64,000 nt of DNA from Spongiibacteraceae bacterium UBA5047 (lineage in GTDB: Bacteria; Pseudomonadota; Gammaproteobacteria; Pseudomonadales; Spongiibacteraceae), in the NCBI GenBank assembly GCA_002415025.1, contig DIBR01000065.1:51965-115964 (forward strand). Direction: 5' to 3'. This document shows positions 42,998 through 52,321 of this stretch, one piece after another. Every line of letters begins with the position of its first letter. Position 1 is the first letter of the stretch. The notes below the pieces were generated by a model, which was given only the letters and a program-made list of their open reading frames with translations, was not told the DNA's origin and ran no database searches. The position numbers and the translations under genes were made by a program.

Positions 42998-44932
42998 TTA
43001 CCGGTTATGTCTATTCTCAATCAGGTCGTCAACCACCGTCGGGTCGGCAAGTGTGGAGGTATCGCCAAGGTTGTCGAGTTCATCGGCGGCAACCTTGCGT
43101 AGTATACGGCGCATAATTTTGCCGGAGCGTGTTTTGGGCAGGCCGGGCGCCCATTGAATCAGGTCGGGTTTGGCGATGGGGCCTATTTCCTGCACGCAGA
43201 GCTGGGTAAGTTCCTTCTTGAGTTCGTCGCTGGGCGAGTGGCCGCTGATCAGGGTCACGTAGGCGTAAATACCCTGGCCTTTAATGTCGTGGGGGTAGCC
43301 TACGACGGCGGCTTCTGCCACGGCTTCGTGCAGCACCAGTGCACTTTCTACTTCGGCGGTGCCCATTCGGTGGCCGGATACGTTCAGTACGTCGTCTACG
43401 CGGCCGGTAATCCAGTAGTAGCCGTCTTCGTCGCGCCGCGCTCCGTCGCCGGTAAAGTAGTAGCCGGGGTATTGACTGAAGTAGGTGTCGATCAGGCGCT
43501 GGTGATCGCCATAAACGGTGCGTATTTGTGATGGCCACGAGGCCTTGATAACAAGATAGCCGGAACCGGCGCCTTCAATTTCGTTGCCGTCCTGGTCGAG
43601 CAGGGCGGGCTGAACCCCAAAGAAGGGTTTGGTGGCGGAGCCGGGTTTGGTGGCAATGGCGCCGGGCAGCGGTGTCAGCATCATGCCGCCGGTTTCGGTT
43701 TGCCACCAGGTATCAACGATGGGGCAGCGCTCTTCGCCAACGATGTGGTAGTACCATTCCCATGCCTCGGGGTTGATGGGTTCACCTACGGTGCCGAGCA
43801 GTTTGAGTGATTTACGCGAGGTTTTGCTGACAAAATCATTGCCGGCGCCCATCAGTGCGCGAATGGCGGTGGGTGCGGTGTAGTAGATATTGACCTGGTG
43901 CTTGTCGATTACCTGCCAGTGGCGTGAAGCGTCGGGGTAGGTAGGTATGCCTTCAAACATGAGGCTGATGGCGCCATTGGCCAGCGGGCCATACACAATG
44001 TAGCTGTGGCCGGTTACCCAGCCCACATCGGCGGTGCACCAGTAAACATCGCCTTCTTTGTAGTCAAAGGTGAATTTGTGGGTCATGGCGGCCTGCAGCA
44101 GATAGCCTGCGGTGCTGTGCAGTACACCCTTGGGTTTGCCGGTTGAGCCGGAGGTGTAAAGGATAAACAGCGGGTCTTCAGCGTCCATGACTTCGGGGGC
44201 GCAATCGGCAGCAGCCTGAGCGGTAGCTTCGTGGTACCAGAGGTCGCGGCTGTCTTGCCAATCAATGGCGCCACCGGTGCGCTTGACCACCAGGCAGGTG
44301 TCTATAGAGGGGCAATGTTGCAGGGCTTTGTCGGTGTTGGCTTTGAGTGGAATGGTTTTGCCGCCGCGCACGCCTTCGTCGGCGGTGATTACCATTTTGC
44401 ATTCTGAATCGTTAATCCGGTCTTTGAGCGCTTCGGGTGAAAAGCCGCCGAAGACCACCGAATGCACCGCACCGATGCGGGTGCAGGCGAGCATGGCGTA
44501 AGCGGCTTCGGGGATCATGGGCATATAGATGCACACGCGGTCACCCTTTTTAATACCGCGATCTTTCATAACATTGGCGAGCCGGCATACCGCTTCGTGC
44601 AGTTCACGGTAGCTGATGTTTTTGTCGTCGGCGGGGTCGTCGCCTTCCCAGATGATGGCTGTCTGGTCGCCACGTGTGGCCAGGTGGCGGTCAATACAGT
44701 TTACGCTGACATTTAGCTGGCCTCCTTCAAACCAGCGCGCTTCGCCTTTGGCGAGGTCGTATTCGCACACACTTTGCCACTCGTTGTCCCAGCTCAGGAA
44801 TTCACGCGCCTGCTGCTCCCAGAATACAGCGGGTTGCTCTACAGATTGCCGATACAGTGTTTCGTAGCGTTCGGCATTGATGTGGGCGTTGGCGGCAAAG
44901 TCGGCGGGAACGGCATAGGTTTTCACGGGCAT
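42998..44932 (-). CDS. acs: Acetyl-CoA synthetase, AMP-forming
   Basis: A 644-residue enzyme activating acetate to acetyl-CoA through acetyl-AMP. The adenylate motif ILYTSGSTGKPKGVLHS (about 258-274), VDTWWQTETGGMMLTPLPG (about 408-426) and the catalytic/acetylation lysine motif KTRSGKIMRRIL (about 603-614) are all intact, and the length matches Acs (652). It provides the entry to the glyoxylate bypass encoded 11-15 kb to the left. The gene is monocistronic, with a direct repeat pair upstream. Activity would be expected to be controlled by lysine acetylation at PKTRSGK. Confidence 0.97.
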   Translation of the reverse strand: MPVKTYAVPADFAANAHINAERYETLYRQSVEQPAVFWEQQAREFLSWDNEWQSVCEYDLAKGEARWFEGGQLNVSVNCIDRHLATRGDQTAIIWEGDDPADDKNISYRELHEAVCRLANVMKDRGIKKGDRVCIYMPMIPEAAYAMLACTRIGAVHSVVFGGFSPEALKDRINDSECKMVITADEGVRGGKTIPLKANTDKALQHCPSIDTCLVVKRTGGAIDWQDSRDLWYHEATAQAAADCAPEVMDAEDPLFILYTSGSTGKPKGVLHSTAGYLLQAAMTHKFTFDYKEGDVYWCTADVGWVTGHSYIVYGPLANGAISLMFEGIPTYPDASRHWQVIDKHQVNIYYTAPTAIRALMGAGNDFVSKTSRKSLKLLGTVGEPINPEAWEWYYHIVGEERCPIVDTWWQTETGGMMLTPLPGAIATKPGSATKPFFGVQPALLDQDGNEIEGAGSGYLVIKASWPSQIRTVYGDHQRLIDTYFSQYPGYYFTGDGARRDEDGYYWITGRVDDVLNVSGHRMGTAEVESALVLHEAVAEAAVVGYPHDIKGQGIYAYVTLISGHSPSDELKKELTQLCVQEIGPIAKPDLIQWAPGLPKTRSGKIMRRILRKVAADELDNLGDTSTLADPTVVDDLIENRHNR

Positions 44933-44962
44933 TGTGGCAATCCTGTTGGTGTCGATATCGCA

Positions 44963-45031
44963 AATTGGGTCTAGGCAGGATAACGAGTATGCGGCTGAAG
45001 TTGAAGGATCGAATCGTCAATTTGGCCTAGG
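44963..45031. promoter_or_regulatory. Direct repeat pair upstream of acs
   Basis: AATTGGGTCTAGG (44963-44975) and AATTTGGCCTAGG (45019-45031) are 56 bases apart, in the same orientation, 31-99 bases before the acs start. The arrangement could be an activator-binding tandem; the factor is unknown. Confidence 0.3.
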
Positions 45032-45083
45032 GCGGTGCTTGAGGCTCGTATTGTTGGTCTCGCGGTTGGGGCCTATGAGGGCA

Positions 45084-48000
45084 TTAATGAAAATCATGGG
45101 AAGCCACATTCAGCTGTAGCTGCTCGCTGGCATCTTCAATATGCAGGGCCACTACATGAATAACTGCAGGCAAGGGCGTGCCGTGGGGCTGCTGTGGCGG
45201 GGTTGAGCGCTGCAGGTTGCCTTTTATCAGTAGCAATTTGCCTTCCAGAATAGCCCTCCGGTAGCGCTGTTGAACGCTTGTCCAGACCACAATATTGCTG
45301 TTGCCGGTTTCGTCTTCCAGGGTAATAAATAACACGCCGGATGCCGTGCCGGGGCGTTGCCTGCAGGTGACAAGCCCGGCAATACGAATAAAGCGGCCGT
45401 TATCAATGCGGGGCAGGTCGGCAGCGCGCTGACATTGTGCAAACGGCGCTTTGTGTCGAATCAGTGCCATGGGGTGTTGTCGCAGGCTTAGCCCGGTATG
45501 GGCGTAATCGGCAATGACTTCGTTGATCTCGGTGGATTGCTCCAGTTGCACGCCGTCGTTCAGGTCTTCTGTGGCCGGCAGCAGGGGGCTTGCTTGCTCC
45601 AGCGCAGAGACTTGCCATTGGCTCTGGCGGCGGTGCAGGGCGAGTGTGCCAAATACATCAGCGCGAGTCAGGGCGTCTCTGTAGTTTTTGCTCAGGGGAA
45701 CGCGCTTGAAGAAATCGGCGAGGGATGAAAATGCGCCGTCCCGGTTGCGTGCATTAACCAGCTTTTCTGCAGACTCTTTGCTAAACCCCCTGATTTGCCG
45801 AAGGCCCATGCGCAGTGCGGGGCTGTTCTGTTCGTATTCAAGCTGATAGTCCCACTGGCTGTGGTTAAGACAGAAAGGGCGCACAATCACGCCGTGTCGT
45901 TTGGCGTCCTGAAGCAATTGCGAGGGGCTGTAAAAACCCATGGGCTGGCTATTGAGCAGGCCGGCAAAGAAAGCGGCGGGGTGGTGCCGCTTCAGCCAGG
46001 CGGAGCTATAGGCGAGTATGGCAAAACTGGCAGAATGGGACTCGGGAAAGCCATAGGCACCAAAGCCTTTCATTTGGCTAAACAGACGCTCGGCAAAGCT
46101 GTGCGGGTAGTTGTTTTCTAGCATGCCGTTAATCAGTTTGTCGCGAAAGGTGTCCAGTTGGCCGTTGCGGCCCCAGCTGGCCATGGCGCGTCGTAGCTGG
46201 TCGGCTTCACCTCCGCTAAAACCGGCAGCGACCATTGCCATTTGTATAACCTGTTCCTGAAAAATGGGAATGCCCAGAGTGCGCTCTAATACTTTTTTGA
46301 TGGAGTTGTTTTCATACACGGTTGGTTCAAGCCCCTGCCTGCGTAGCAGGTAGGGGTTGACCATATCACCTTGAATTGGCCCCGGCCGGACTATGGCAAT
46401 TTGAATAACGAGGTCGTAGAAACTGCGCGGCGCCAGTCGCGGCAGCATGCTCATTTGAGCGCGCGATTCAATCTGGAAAACACCAATACTGTCAGCCTGA
46501 CAGAGCATGTCGTAGGTGGCAGGGTCTTCGGCGGGAATGTCTTGCAAGCTGAGTGTTTTGCCACGTTGCTCGCTGATAAGCGCCAGGCTTTTGCGAATGC
46601 TGCTGAGCATGCCCAGTGCCAGTACGTCTACCTTCATCAGGTGCATGGCTTCAAGGTCTTCTTTGTCCCACTGGATAATGGTGCGATCTTGCATGGCGGC
46701 ATTTTCGAGTGGCACCAGGCTGGCAATGGGGTCTTTGCTGATCACAAAGCCGCCAACGTGTTGTGACAAATGGCGAGGAAAGCCGAGAATTTGTTGTACC
46801 AGTTCAAAAAAATGTTGGGCGATGGGGCCTTTCAAACCGGCTTGCTGCAGGCGTGCAATAAGTTCTTCCCGCTTGTCCCACCAGGCCATGGATTTACCGA
46901 GCTGCGTGATAAGAGCCTCATCAAAGCCGAGCGCTTTGCCAACGTCACGCACGGCACTGCGTGAACGGTAGGTGATAACAGTGGCGGCGAGCGCTGCATG
47001 ATTGCGACCGTATTTCCGGTAAATATATTGAATCACTTCTTCGCGTCGTTCGTGTTCAAAGTCAACGTCAATATCGGGTGGCTCGTCGCGCTCTTTGGAA
47101 ATAAAACGTTCGAATAAAAGCTGGCCGCGAGAAGGGTCTACCTCGGTGATATACAGGCAATAGCATACGGTGGAGTTGGCGGCAGAGCCGCGCCCCTGGC
47201 AGAGAATATTCTGGCTGCGGGCGTAGTGAACAATATCAAAAACTGTTAAAAAGTAGTGCTCGTAACGCAGCTCGGCAATCAGGGCAAGTTCGTGCTCAAT
47301 CTGCTGAATAACAGTAGCAGGCACTTTATCCGGCCAGCGCTTGTGGGCGCCTGCCTGCACGAGTTCTCGCAAAAAGGCGCTGGCATTTTTGCCTTTGGGT
47401 ACCACCTCGTCGGGGTATTGATAGCGCAGTTCATCCAGAGAAAAGGTGCAGCGCCGGGCAAGGCGCTGGGTCTCTTCTAGCAGTGTATGAGGGTAAAGCT
47501 TCTCCAGTGCTTTCAGTTCGCGCAGGTAGTGTTCGCTGTTGCCGAGTAATTCGCGCCCCAGTTGTTGAATGGGAGTGTTCAGGCGTATCGCGCTGAGTGT
47601 GTCTTGCAGGGGTTTGCGCTGGCGCTCATGCATATGCACGTTGCCACAGGCGAGCATGGGAATATGCAGGGGGGCGGCGAGCTGGTGGCAGCGTTCGTAG
47701 AATGCCTGTTCGCCGTGGCGATGCAGACGACTGAACCCGAGCCATAAGCGCTTTTTGAATACCTCGGTGAGTGTTGTGGCGTAAGGTGCTTGTTGTGCAA
47801 AACAATGCTGCTCGTAGGCCGGCATCCAGATTGCCAGGCAGTGGGATGTGTTTTGTGCGCAATCATTCAGGCTGAGTTGATATTCGCCCTTTGGGCTGTT
47901 GAGGCGCGCGCGTGTGATCAAGCCGGATAACTCACCATAAGCCCGGCGGTTTGGTGCAATCAGAACCAGATGCAGGCCTTCGCTCAGAAAAAACTCTGCG

Positions 48001-48191
48001 CCGATAATCAGTTTTAATGAGCTGCTTTTGGCCGCGATATGCGCGCGCACTACACCGGCGAGGGAGCATTCGTCGGTAATGGCCAGTGCCTGATAATCGA
48101 GTTCAATAGCGCGTTCAACCAGCTCATGCGGGTGAGAGGCACCGCGTAGAAAAGAGAAATTACTGATGCAGTGTAATTCGGCGTAACCCAT
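45084..48191 (-). CDS. dnaE2: Error-prone DNA polymerase III alpha subunit homolog
   Basis: A 1035-residue C-family polymerase, shorter than DnaE (1160) as expected for DnaE2. It has an N-terminal PHP domain (YAELHCISNFSFLRGASHP), the catalytic aspartates in PDIDVDFEHERR (about 375) and MKVDVLALGML (about 513), then the finger and OB domains. With ImuB and ImuA it performs damage-induced translesion synthesis. It is the last gene of a leftward imuA-imuB-dnaE2 operon, with only three bases between the imuB stop and its start, all under the LexA box at 50415. Confidence 0.95.
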   Translation of the reverse strand: MGYAELHCISNFSFLRGASHPHELVERAIELDYQALAITDECSLAGVVRAHIAAKSSSLKLIIGAEFFLSEGLHLVLIAPNRRAYGELSGLITRARLNSPKGEYQLSLNDCAQNTSHCLAIWMPAYEQHCFAQQAPYATTLTEVFKKRLWLGFSRLHRHGEQAFYERCHQLAAPLHIPMLACGNVHMHERQRKPLQDTLSAIRLNTPIQQLGRELLGNSEHYLRELKALEKLYPHTLLEETQRLARRCTFSLDELRYQYPDEVVPKGKNASAFLRELVQAGAHKRWPDKVPATVIQQIEHELALIAELRYEHYFLTVFDIVHYARSQNILCQGRGSAANSTVCYCLYITEVDPSRGQLLFERFISKERDEPPDIDVDFEHERREEVIQYIYRKYGRNHAALAATVITYRSRSAVRDVGKALGFDEALITQLGKSMAWWDKREELIARLQQAGLKGPIAQHFFELVQQILGFPRHLSQHVGGFVISKDPIASLVPLENAAMQDRTIIQWDKEDLEAMHLMKVDVLALGMLSSIRKSLALISEQRGKTLSLQDIPAEDPATYDMLCQADSIGVFQIESRAQMSMLPRLAPRSFYDLVIQIAIVRPGPIQGDMVNPYLLRRQGLEPTVYENNSIKKVLERTLGIPIFQEQVIQMAMVAAGFSGGEADQLRRAMASWGRNGQLDTFRDKLINGMLENNYPHSFAERLFSQMKGFGAYGFPESHSASFAILAYSSAWLKRHHPAAFFAGLLNSQPMGFYSPSQLLQDAKRHGVIVRPFCLNHSQWDYQLEYEQNSPALRMGLRQIRGFSKESAEKLVNARNRDGAFSSLADFFKRVPLSKNYRDALTRADVFGTLALHRRQSQWQVSALEQASPLLPATEDLNDGVQLEQSTEINEVIADYAHTGLSLRQHPMALIRHKAPFAQCQRAADLPRIDNGRFIRIAGLVTCRQRPGTASGVLFITLEDETGNSNIVVWTSVQQRYRRAILEGKLLLIKGNLQRSTPPQQPHGTPLPAVIHVVALHIEDASEQLQLNVASHDFH

Positions 48192-48194
48192 GGC

Positions 48195-49652
48195 TCACCC
48201 GAACAAACCGTGCAGATACCAGCGCTGTTGCAGGCAATCCCGATACACCCAGCACAGTGCACCGCTGTCTGCACGGGCAATGTAATAGTCTCTCACCTGG
48301 CGTTGCTGCCACCATTGGTTGTCGATGCGCTCCGGCCCCTGCAGTAATTGCAAAGGTTTATGCCAGCACGGTATGCCGTCTTGTTCACGCAAGTGATAAG
48401 CCTCAGGCAGAAGCCAGAGTGGTCTGGTGGTTGATTCCGCGCGCGCGCTGTATGGCGTGTTGGCCAGAGGGTGGCGCTGGGTGGTTGTTTGTTCCGGCAG
48501 GTGTTCGTTGCATAAGGCCGGTTGCCAAACACTGTTTTCGCCCAGACGGGCTTCGAGTTTGTCCAGTACCGCCAGGTAGCGCTCGTGGCGTTGGTGGTCA
48601 AATACGGCGTTGTGCTGAAATAATTCATCATTGCGCTGGGCCACAGGTTCAAACCGATGGCACTGCAGGATCAGGGCATCTACCGGCCCCTGCAGGATAA
48701 ACTTTTCAAGCTTTAATAAAACCAGCCGCAGCAAACGGCGGCGGTCAACATGCTGATGTGATACGGGCATGGAAAGGGTGTCGGATTGGCCATCGCAATA
48801 ACGAAATTGCCAGTCCATATGCCGGTTCACCCATTGCTTGAGTTGCAGAAAGTAATCCAGCTCGCCCAGCAAGGCGGCAATGGGAAAGCGCAGTTCTTCA
48901 GCGCGCGTCAGGCTGCCATTAAACTGGCGCTCGCTATAAAAATAATCCGGTGGCCGGAATGTTTTTCGCGGGTCTGCCTCGATGCCGTACAGCCTGTTGA
49001 GCAGGGTGCTGAAAAATGGGCCAAAACGCCGCGTGAGTGCTGTATGGGGCAGTGCGTTAACAGCCCCGATTGTTTGCAGCCCGAGAGTGGCAAGCTGCTG
49101 TTGGTGCTTGTCTTCACAGGGCAGGTATTTGACCGGCAGGTTGTTGAGCAAGTGGATAACAGCATTTTTATCCAGCAAGCCGTGTTCGTTCAGCAAGGTA
49201 CTAATGTCTGTGGTGCTGTGGCTAACCAGCTCGGCGGCCAGAGGGCTGTGGCCAAGGCCGTAAACGGCGGGAATGCGGCGTTTTCTGAACCCCCACTGAA
49301 AGCGCCGGTACAGGGGGAGGAAGCCGTTGAATAATTTTAGCGAGCCGGCAACATTCAATAACAAGCCCTCGGGTGTCAGGCATAGCTCCGGTGTGAAGCG
49401 ATAAGCCCATAAGGCCAGTTGTTCGAGTTGTTTTTGCATGCGATCAGCGCAGGGCGCACGACATTGCAGACCGGGGCAGAGGCTGCGGGCTGTAGTGAGC
49501 GATTGCCCCGGACGTACTCCCGCCGCCTGAGCGGCGCGGTTGGCTTCAAGGATACTGCGCTGTGCGAGCAATGCCTGAGGCTCGTTGATGGCCACGCCGG
49601 CCCCCGGCTCGCGATCCAGTAGTAATAACGGGAAGCGGACATACAGCCACAT
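48195..49652 (-). CDS. imuB: ImuB, catalytically inactive Y-family polymerase homolog
   Basis: 485 residues from ATG 49652 (MWLYVRFPLLLLDREPG); the frame extends upstream to 49940 but that part overlaps imuA and has no family features. The N-terminal two thirds follow the DinB/UmuC fold (YRFTPELCLTPEGLLLNV, then GSLKLFNG), but the usual catalytic acidic residues are missing (no D-x-D at the first motif; the SxDE motif is TPEGLLLN), as is known for ImuB. It acts as an adaptor between the beta clamp, ImuA and DnaE2. The ATG shares its A with the imuA TGA (TGATG), so translation is coupled. Confidence 0.93.
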   Translation of the reverse strand: MWLYVRFPLLLLDREPGAGVAINEPQALLAQRSILEANRAAQAAGVRPGQSLTTARSLCPGLQCRAPCADRMQKQLEQLALWAYRFTPELCLTPEGLLLNVAGSLKLFNGFLPLYRRFQWGFRKRRIPAVYGLGHSPLAAELVSHSTTDISTLLNEHGLLDKNAVIHLLNNLPVKYLPCEDKHQQQLATLGLQTIGAVNALPHTALTRRFGPFFSTLLNRLYGIEADPRKTFRPPDYFYSERQFNGSLTRAEELRFPIAALLGELDYFLQLKQWVNRHMDWQFRYCDGQSDTLSMPVSHQHVDRRRLLRLVLLKLEKFILQGPVDALILQCHRFEPVAQRNDELFQHNAVFDHQRHERYLAVLDKLEARLGENSVWQPALCNEHLPEQTTTQRHPLANTPYSARAESTTRPLWLLPEAYHLREQDGIPCWHKPLQLLQGPERIDNQWWQQRQVRDYYIARADSGALCWVYRDCLQQRWYLHGLFG

Positions 49653-50401
49653 CAGTGCAGCTCCACACCTGCGTCCAGGGGTGTTTTCACACGAGGCAGG
49701 CGCGCGAGCAACAAGCGGCTTTTGCTGTTGCCGGTGTGCTGTGGCCAGTATTCGGGCGGTTTTTGTTCGTGCAAAAGATGAGCGGCGCGGGCAATCAACA
49801 GTTGCTGGCCAGCCGGGCCGCCGGCCTGTTTGAGTACATTGAGTTGTAGCTGCTTGTTTTGACTCGTCAAGCCGATACGCAGAGGAGCCGGAGAGCTGTG
49901 CTGTGCTGTGGCAGCGGCGCGAAAATGGATATGCCAGCATTGCTGTTCTCTGGCTGCCAGCTGCAGGCGGCGTAAATCCCGGTCGGCCAGTTTGCTGTTA
50001 TCGGACCAGTTAAGTACTGCTGCAAAGGCTGTTGCGCGCAATAACTCTTCGGCAGCCCAGAGTTGATCGCTTAGCCCGTTGCAGTGCACAAACAGGCAGT
50101 GTTCGAGGTTGATGCCCGCCTGCTGCAAGGCCGGTGCGTAGGGTTCAAAGGGTGGGTTCAGCCACACAATGGCTTGCTGCTGGCTTAATTGTGCCAGAGC
50201 GGGTGTTAGCAGGCTGAGTTCCCCCAGGCCAAAGTGATCGCACAGCAGTTCGGTGCTGCCAGCCAGCGGCCAGCCCCGGCTGTGCAGCGCCTGATCCAGA
50301 CGGCGCAAGCCGGTGCCAATGCTGTTGTGCCCTGCGGCCTGATTTCGGCGGCCACTGCGCCACAACTGCGGATTTTGCAGCAGTTTGCTGAGGTGTGACA
50401 T
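49652..50401 (-). CDS. imuA: ImuA, RecA/SulA-like translesion synthesis accessory protein
   Basis: 249 residues from ATG 50401 (MSHLSKLLQNPQLWRSGR). An upstream frame to 50479 crosses the LexA box, so the shorter start is right. The protein has the RecA-like core of ImuA: TGLRRLDQALHSRGWPLAGS (about 30-49), ELLCDHFGLGELSLLTPALAQL and AIVWLNPPFEPYAPALQQAG. It heads the SOS mutagenesis cassette imuA-imuB-dnaE2 and is required for ImuB/DnaE2 function at the replisome. Confidence 0.92.
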   Translation of the reverse strand: MSHLSKLLQNPQLWRSGRRNQAAGHNSIGTGLRRLDQALHSRGWPLAGSTELLCDHFGLGELSLLTPALAQLSQQQAIVWLNPPFEPYAPALQQAGINLEHCLFVHCNGLSDQLWAAEELLRATAFAAVLNWSDNSKLADRDLRRLQLAAREQQCWHIHFRAAATAQHSSPAPLRIGLTSQNKQLQLNVLKQAGGPAGQQLLIARAAHLLHEQKPPEYWPQHTGNSKSRLLLARLPRVKTPLDAGVELH

Positions 50402-50414
50402 AGGAAAACGATAG

Positions 50415-50430
50415 CTGTATATGTATACAG
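50415..50430 (-). promoter_or_regulatory. LexA (SOS) box upstream of imuA
   Basis: CTGTATATGTATACAG, a perfect CTGT-N8-ACAG E. coli-type LexA operator with alternating AT in the centre, 13 bases upstream of the imuA ATG. It overlaps the likely promoter (TTGCCA at 50436-50441 on the minus strand), so LexA binding would block transcription of the whole cassette until DNA damage. Confidence 0.93.
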
Positions 50431-50607
50431 TATATTGGCAGGACGTTGCTCTTTTGGCAAGTCGAGCTAAATAGCGCATTTTGTGCTATCTATGCGTCGT
50501 CGAATGCAGGGTGGCGCGTCATGCTGGAACCCGGGCCAAACCATGACAAAGCCTTATTGTTGTAATGAACAAATATCGCGCCAAAGCAGCGCTGAGGATG
50601 ACCGGAT

Positions 50608-51891
50608 ATGAGTAGAGTTTTACAGGCCTGGTCCAGTATGAGCAGCCGCAGCCGTTTTTTTGTCAGGCGCTTGCGTGAGCGGTTGTGGGTAAAGCCCCTG
50701 ATGATTTGCCTGCTCTCCATCGCGGCCGCATTTACGGCGGGACTGGCAGATCAGTTTGAGTTTGAATACATTCCCGAAATCAGCCGCGAATCGGTTGAAA
50801 CACTGCTGTCGATACTTTCTGCCAGTATGTTGGTTATTGCTGTTTTTGCGGTGGGGGCGATGCTGTCGGCCTACGCCTCGGCAAGTAATGCGGCCACACC
50901 GCGCACGTTCCCGGTGGTTGTCTCGGATGACGTTTCCCAGAATGCGTTGTCGACTTTTATCGGCTCGTTTATTTTCAGCATCATTGCCCAAATTGCCTTG
51001 ATGAACGGCTACTACGAAGAGCAGGGACGGTTCGCGTTATTTCTGTTGACCGCACTGGTATTCAGTGTGGTGATTCTCGGGTTTGTGCGCTGGGTGGACC
51101 GGATTGCACGCTTGGGTAGGCTCGGTTCAACCATCGACAAGGTTGAGGCCGTAGTGATTAACACCCTTAAACAGCGGGCCAGACACCCGACCATGCGCGC
51201 CAACAAGGCGGGGGAGTTTGAAACGGGGATCGCTATTTACGCAGACAGGGTGGGCTACGTACAGCATATTGACGTAGCTAAATTGCAGCGCCTTGCCGAG
51301 CAGCAAGACTTCCGTCTGCAAGTGGCCGCCATGCCCGGCAGTTTTGCGACTCCCGGTCAGGCCTTGGCTTATATCAACGGCGTTATCGACGACGAAGCGG
51401 CAATAGCCTCGATAAAGGAAGCCTTTATTCTGGGCGGCGACAGAACGTTTGACGAAGACCCGCGTTTTGGATTGGTGGTGCTCGCTGAAATCGCGAGCCG
51501 GGCACTGTCGCCGGCCGTGAATGATCCGGGTACCGCGATTGATATCATTGGTACGTTGCTCAGGATGTTTGTAATCTGGACGGATAACTACGAGGAGGTC
51601 GACAGCGAAGCGGTTGAGTTTAATCGTATAGCGGTACCTGAATTGAGCGCCAGCGACATGATGGACGATGCCTTTAACGCCATCGCCAGAGATGGCGCAG
51701 GGACGATAGAAGTAGCGTTGCGACTGCAAAAAACCTTTGAGGCACTGGCATTGCTGGAGAACAACAATATCAAGGTTGCCGCCAGTCAACATGCAGATTA
51801 CGCGTATAAACACGCGGAGCTTGCCCTGAAGCTGGACGAAGATATAGCCACGTTACGTTCGGCCATGGCATGGAAAAATGCAGTTAGCTAA
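50608..51891 (+). CDS. DUF2254 family membrane protein
   Basis: A 427-residue protein. Four hydrophobic segments occupy the N-terminal half (about 32-50, 68-92, 115-133, 143-163), followed by a soluble domain with the DUF2254 (PF10011) features: TPRTFPVVVSDDVSQNALSTF (about 96-116), SGYVQ-like VGYVQHID (about 213) and the conserved ASRALSPAVNDPGTA (about 296-310). The function of the family is unknown. It is divergent from imuA, with GAGG before the ATG at 50608. Confidence 0.88.
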   Translation: MSRVLQAWSSMSSRSRFFVRRLRERLWVKPLMICLLSIAAAFTAGLADQFEFEYIPEISRESVETLLSILSASMLVIAVFAVGAMLSAYASASNAATPRTFPVVVSDDVSQNALSTFIGSFIFSIIAQIALMNGYYEEQGRFALFLLTALVFSVVILGFVRWVDRIARLGRLGSTIDKVEAVVINTLKQRARHPTMRANKAGEFETGIAIYADRVGYVQHIDVAKLQRLAEQQDFRLQVAAMPGSFATPGQALAYINGVIDDEAAIASIKEAFILGGDRTFDEDPRFGLVVLAEIASRALSPAVNDPGTAIDIIGTLLRMFVIWTDNYEEVDSEAVEFNRIAVPELSASDMMDDAFNAIARDGAGTIEVALRLQKTFEALALLENNNIKVAASQHADYAYKHAELALKLDEDIATLRSAMAWKNAVS

Positions 51892-51928
51892 ATCACAACC
51901 CTGAATTTTACGAAAGGTGAAATGATAA

Positions 51929-52210
51929 ATGAGCGATCAGGACATTACATTGCAAAACGGCGAGTTTCAGCTCCAGTGCAACGGCGATATTGCGCGCTTG
52001 AAAACCCGTCCGGTTGATGAAGACACCATTGATTTCTACAGCACCTTCGTGCCGCCAGAATGTCGCGGTGGCGGAACCGGCGCCAAACTGGTGTGCCACG
52101 GTTTGGAGTGGGCGCGAGAGCAAGGCCTGAAAGTGGTGCCCGGCTGCCCCTATGTGAAAACGGTGGTGAAGCGCTATCCGCAGTATCGAGATGTGTTAAC
52201 TGAGGCGTAG
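51929..52210 (+). CDS. Small GNAT-fold N-acetyltransferase, NATD1/YjdJ type
   Basis: A 93-residue single-domain member of the short GCN5-related family (N-acetyltransferase domain type PF14542). FYSTFVPPECRGGGTGAKLV (about 32-51) contains the acetyl-CoA loop R/Q-x-x-G-x-G/A (RGGGTG), and CPYVKTVVKRYPQYRDV (about 72-88) is the conserved C-terminal tail motif. Substrate unknown. AAAGGTGA lies ten bases before the ATG. It is 37 bases after the DUF2254 gene and probably co-transcribed with it. Confidence 0.87.
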   Translation: MSDQDITLQNGEFQLQCNGDIARLKTRPVDEDTIDFYSTFVPPECRGGGTGAKLVCHGLEWAREQGLKVVPGCPYVKTVVKRYPQYRDVLTEA

Positions 52211-52321
52211 CGGATTACAGAGACCAACTATTTTTGGATGTTAGTTTGATTTTTTGGGAACAGCAAGCACTCGCTACCGTACTCTGGAGTCGTGTTTGCC
52301 CTTGCTTTGCTCCCGTTTCCT

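Noticed and set aside
49653..49940. N-terminal extension of ImuB to 49940
   Set aside because: It is the shadow of imuA; the family N-terminus starts at ATG 49652, which overlaps the imuA stop.
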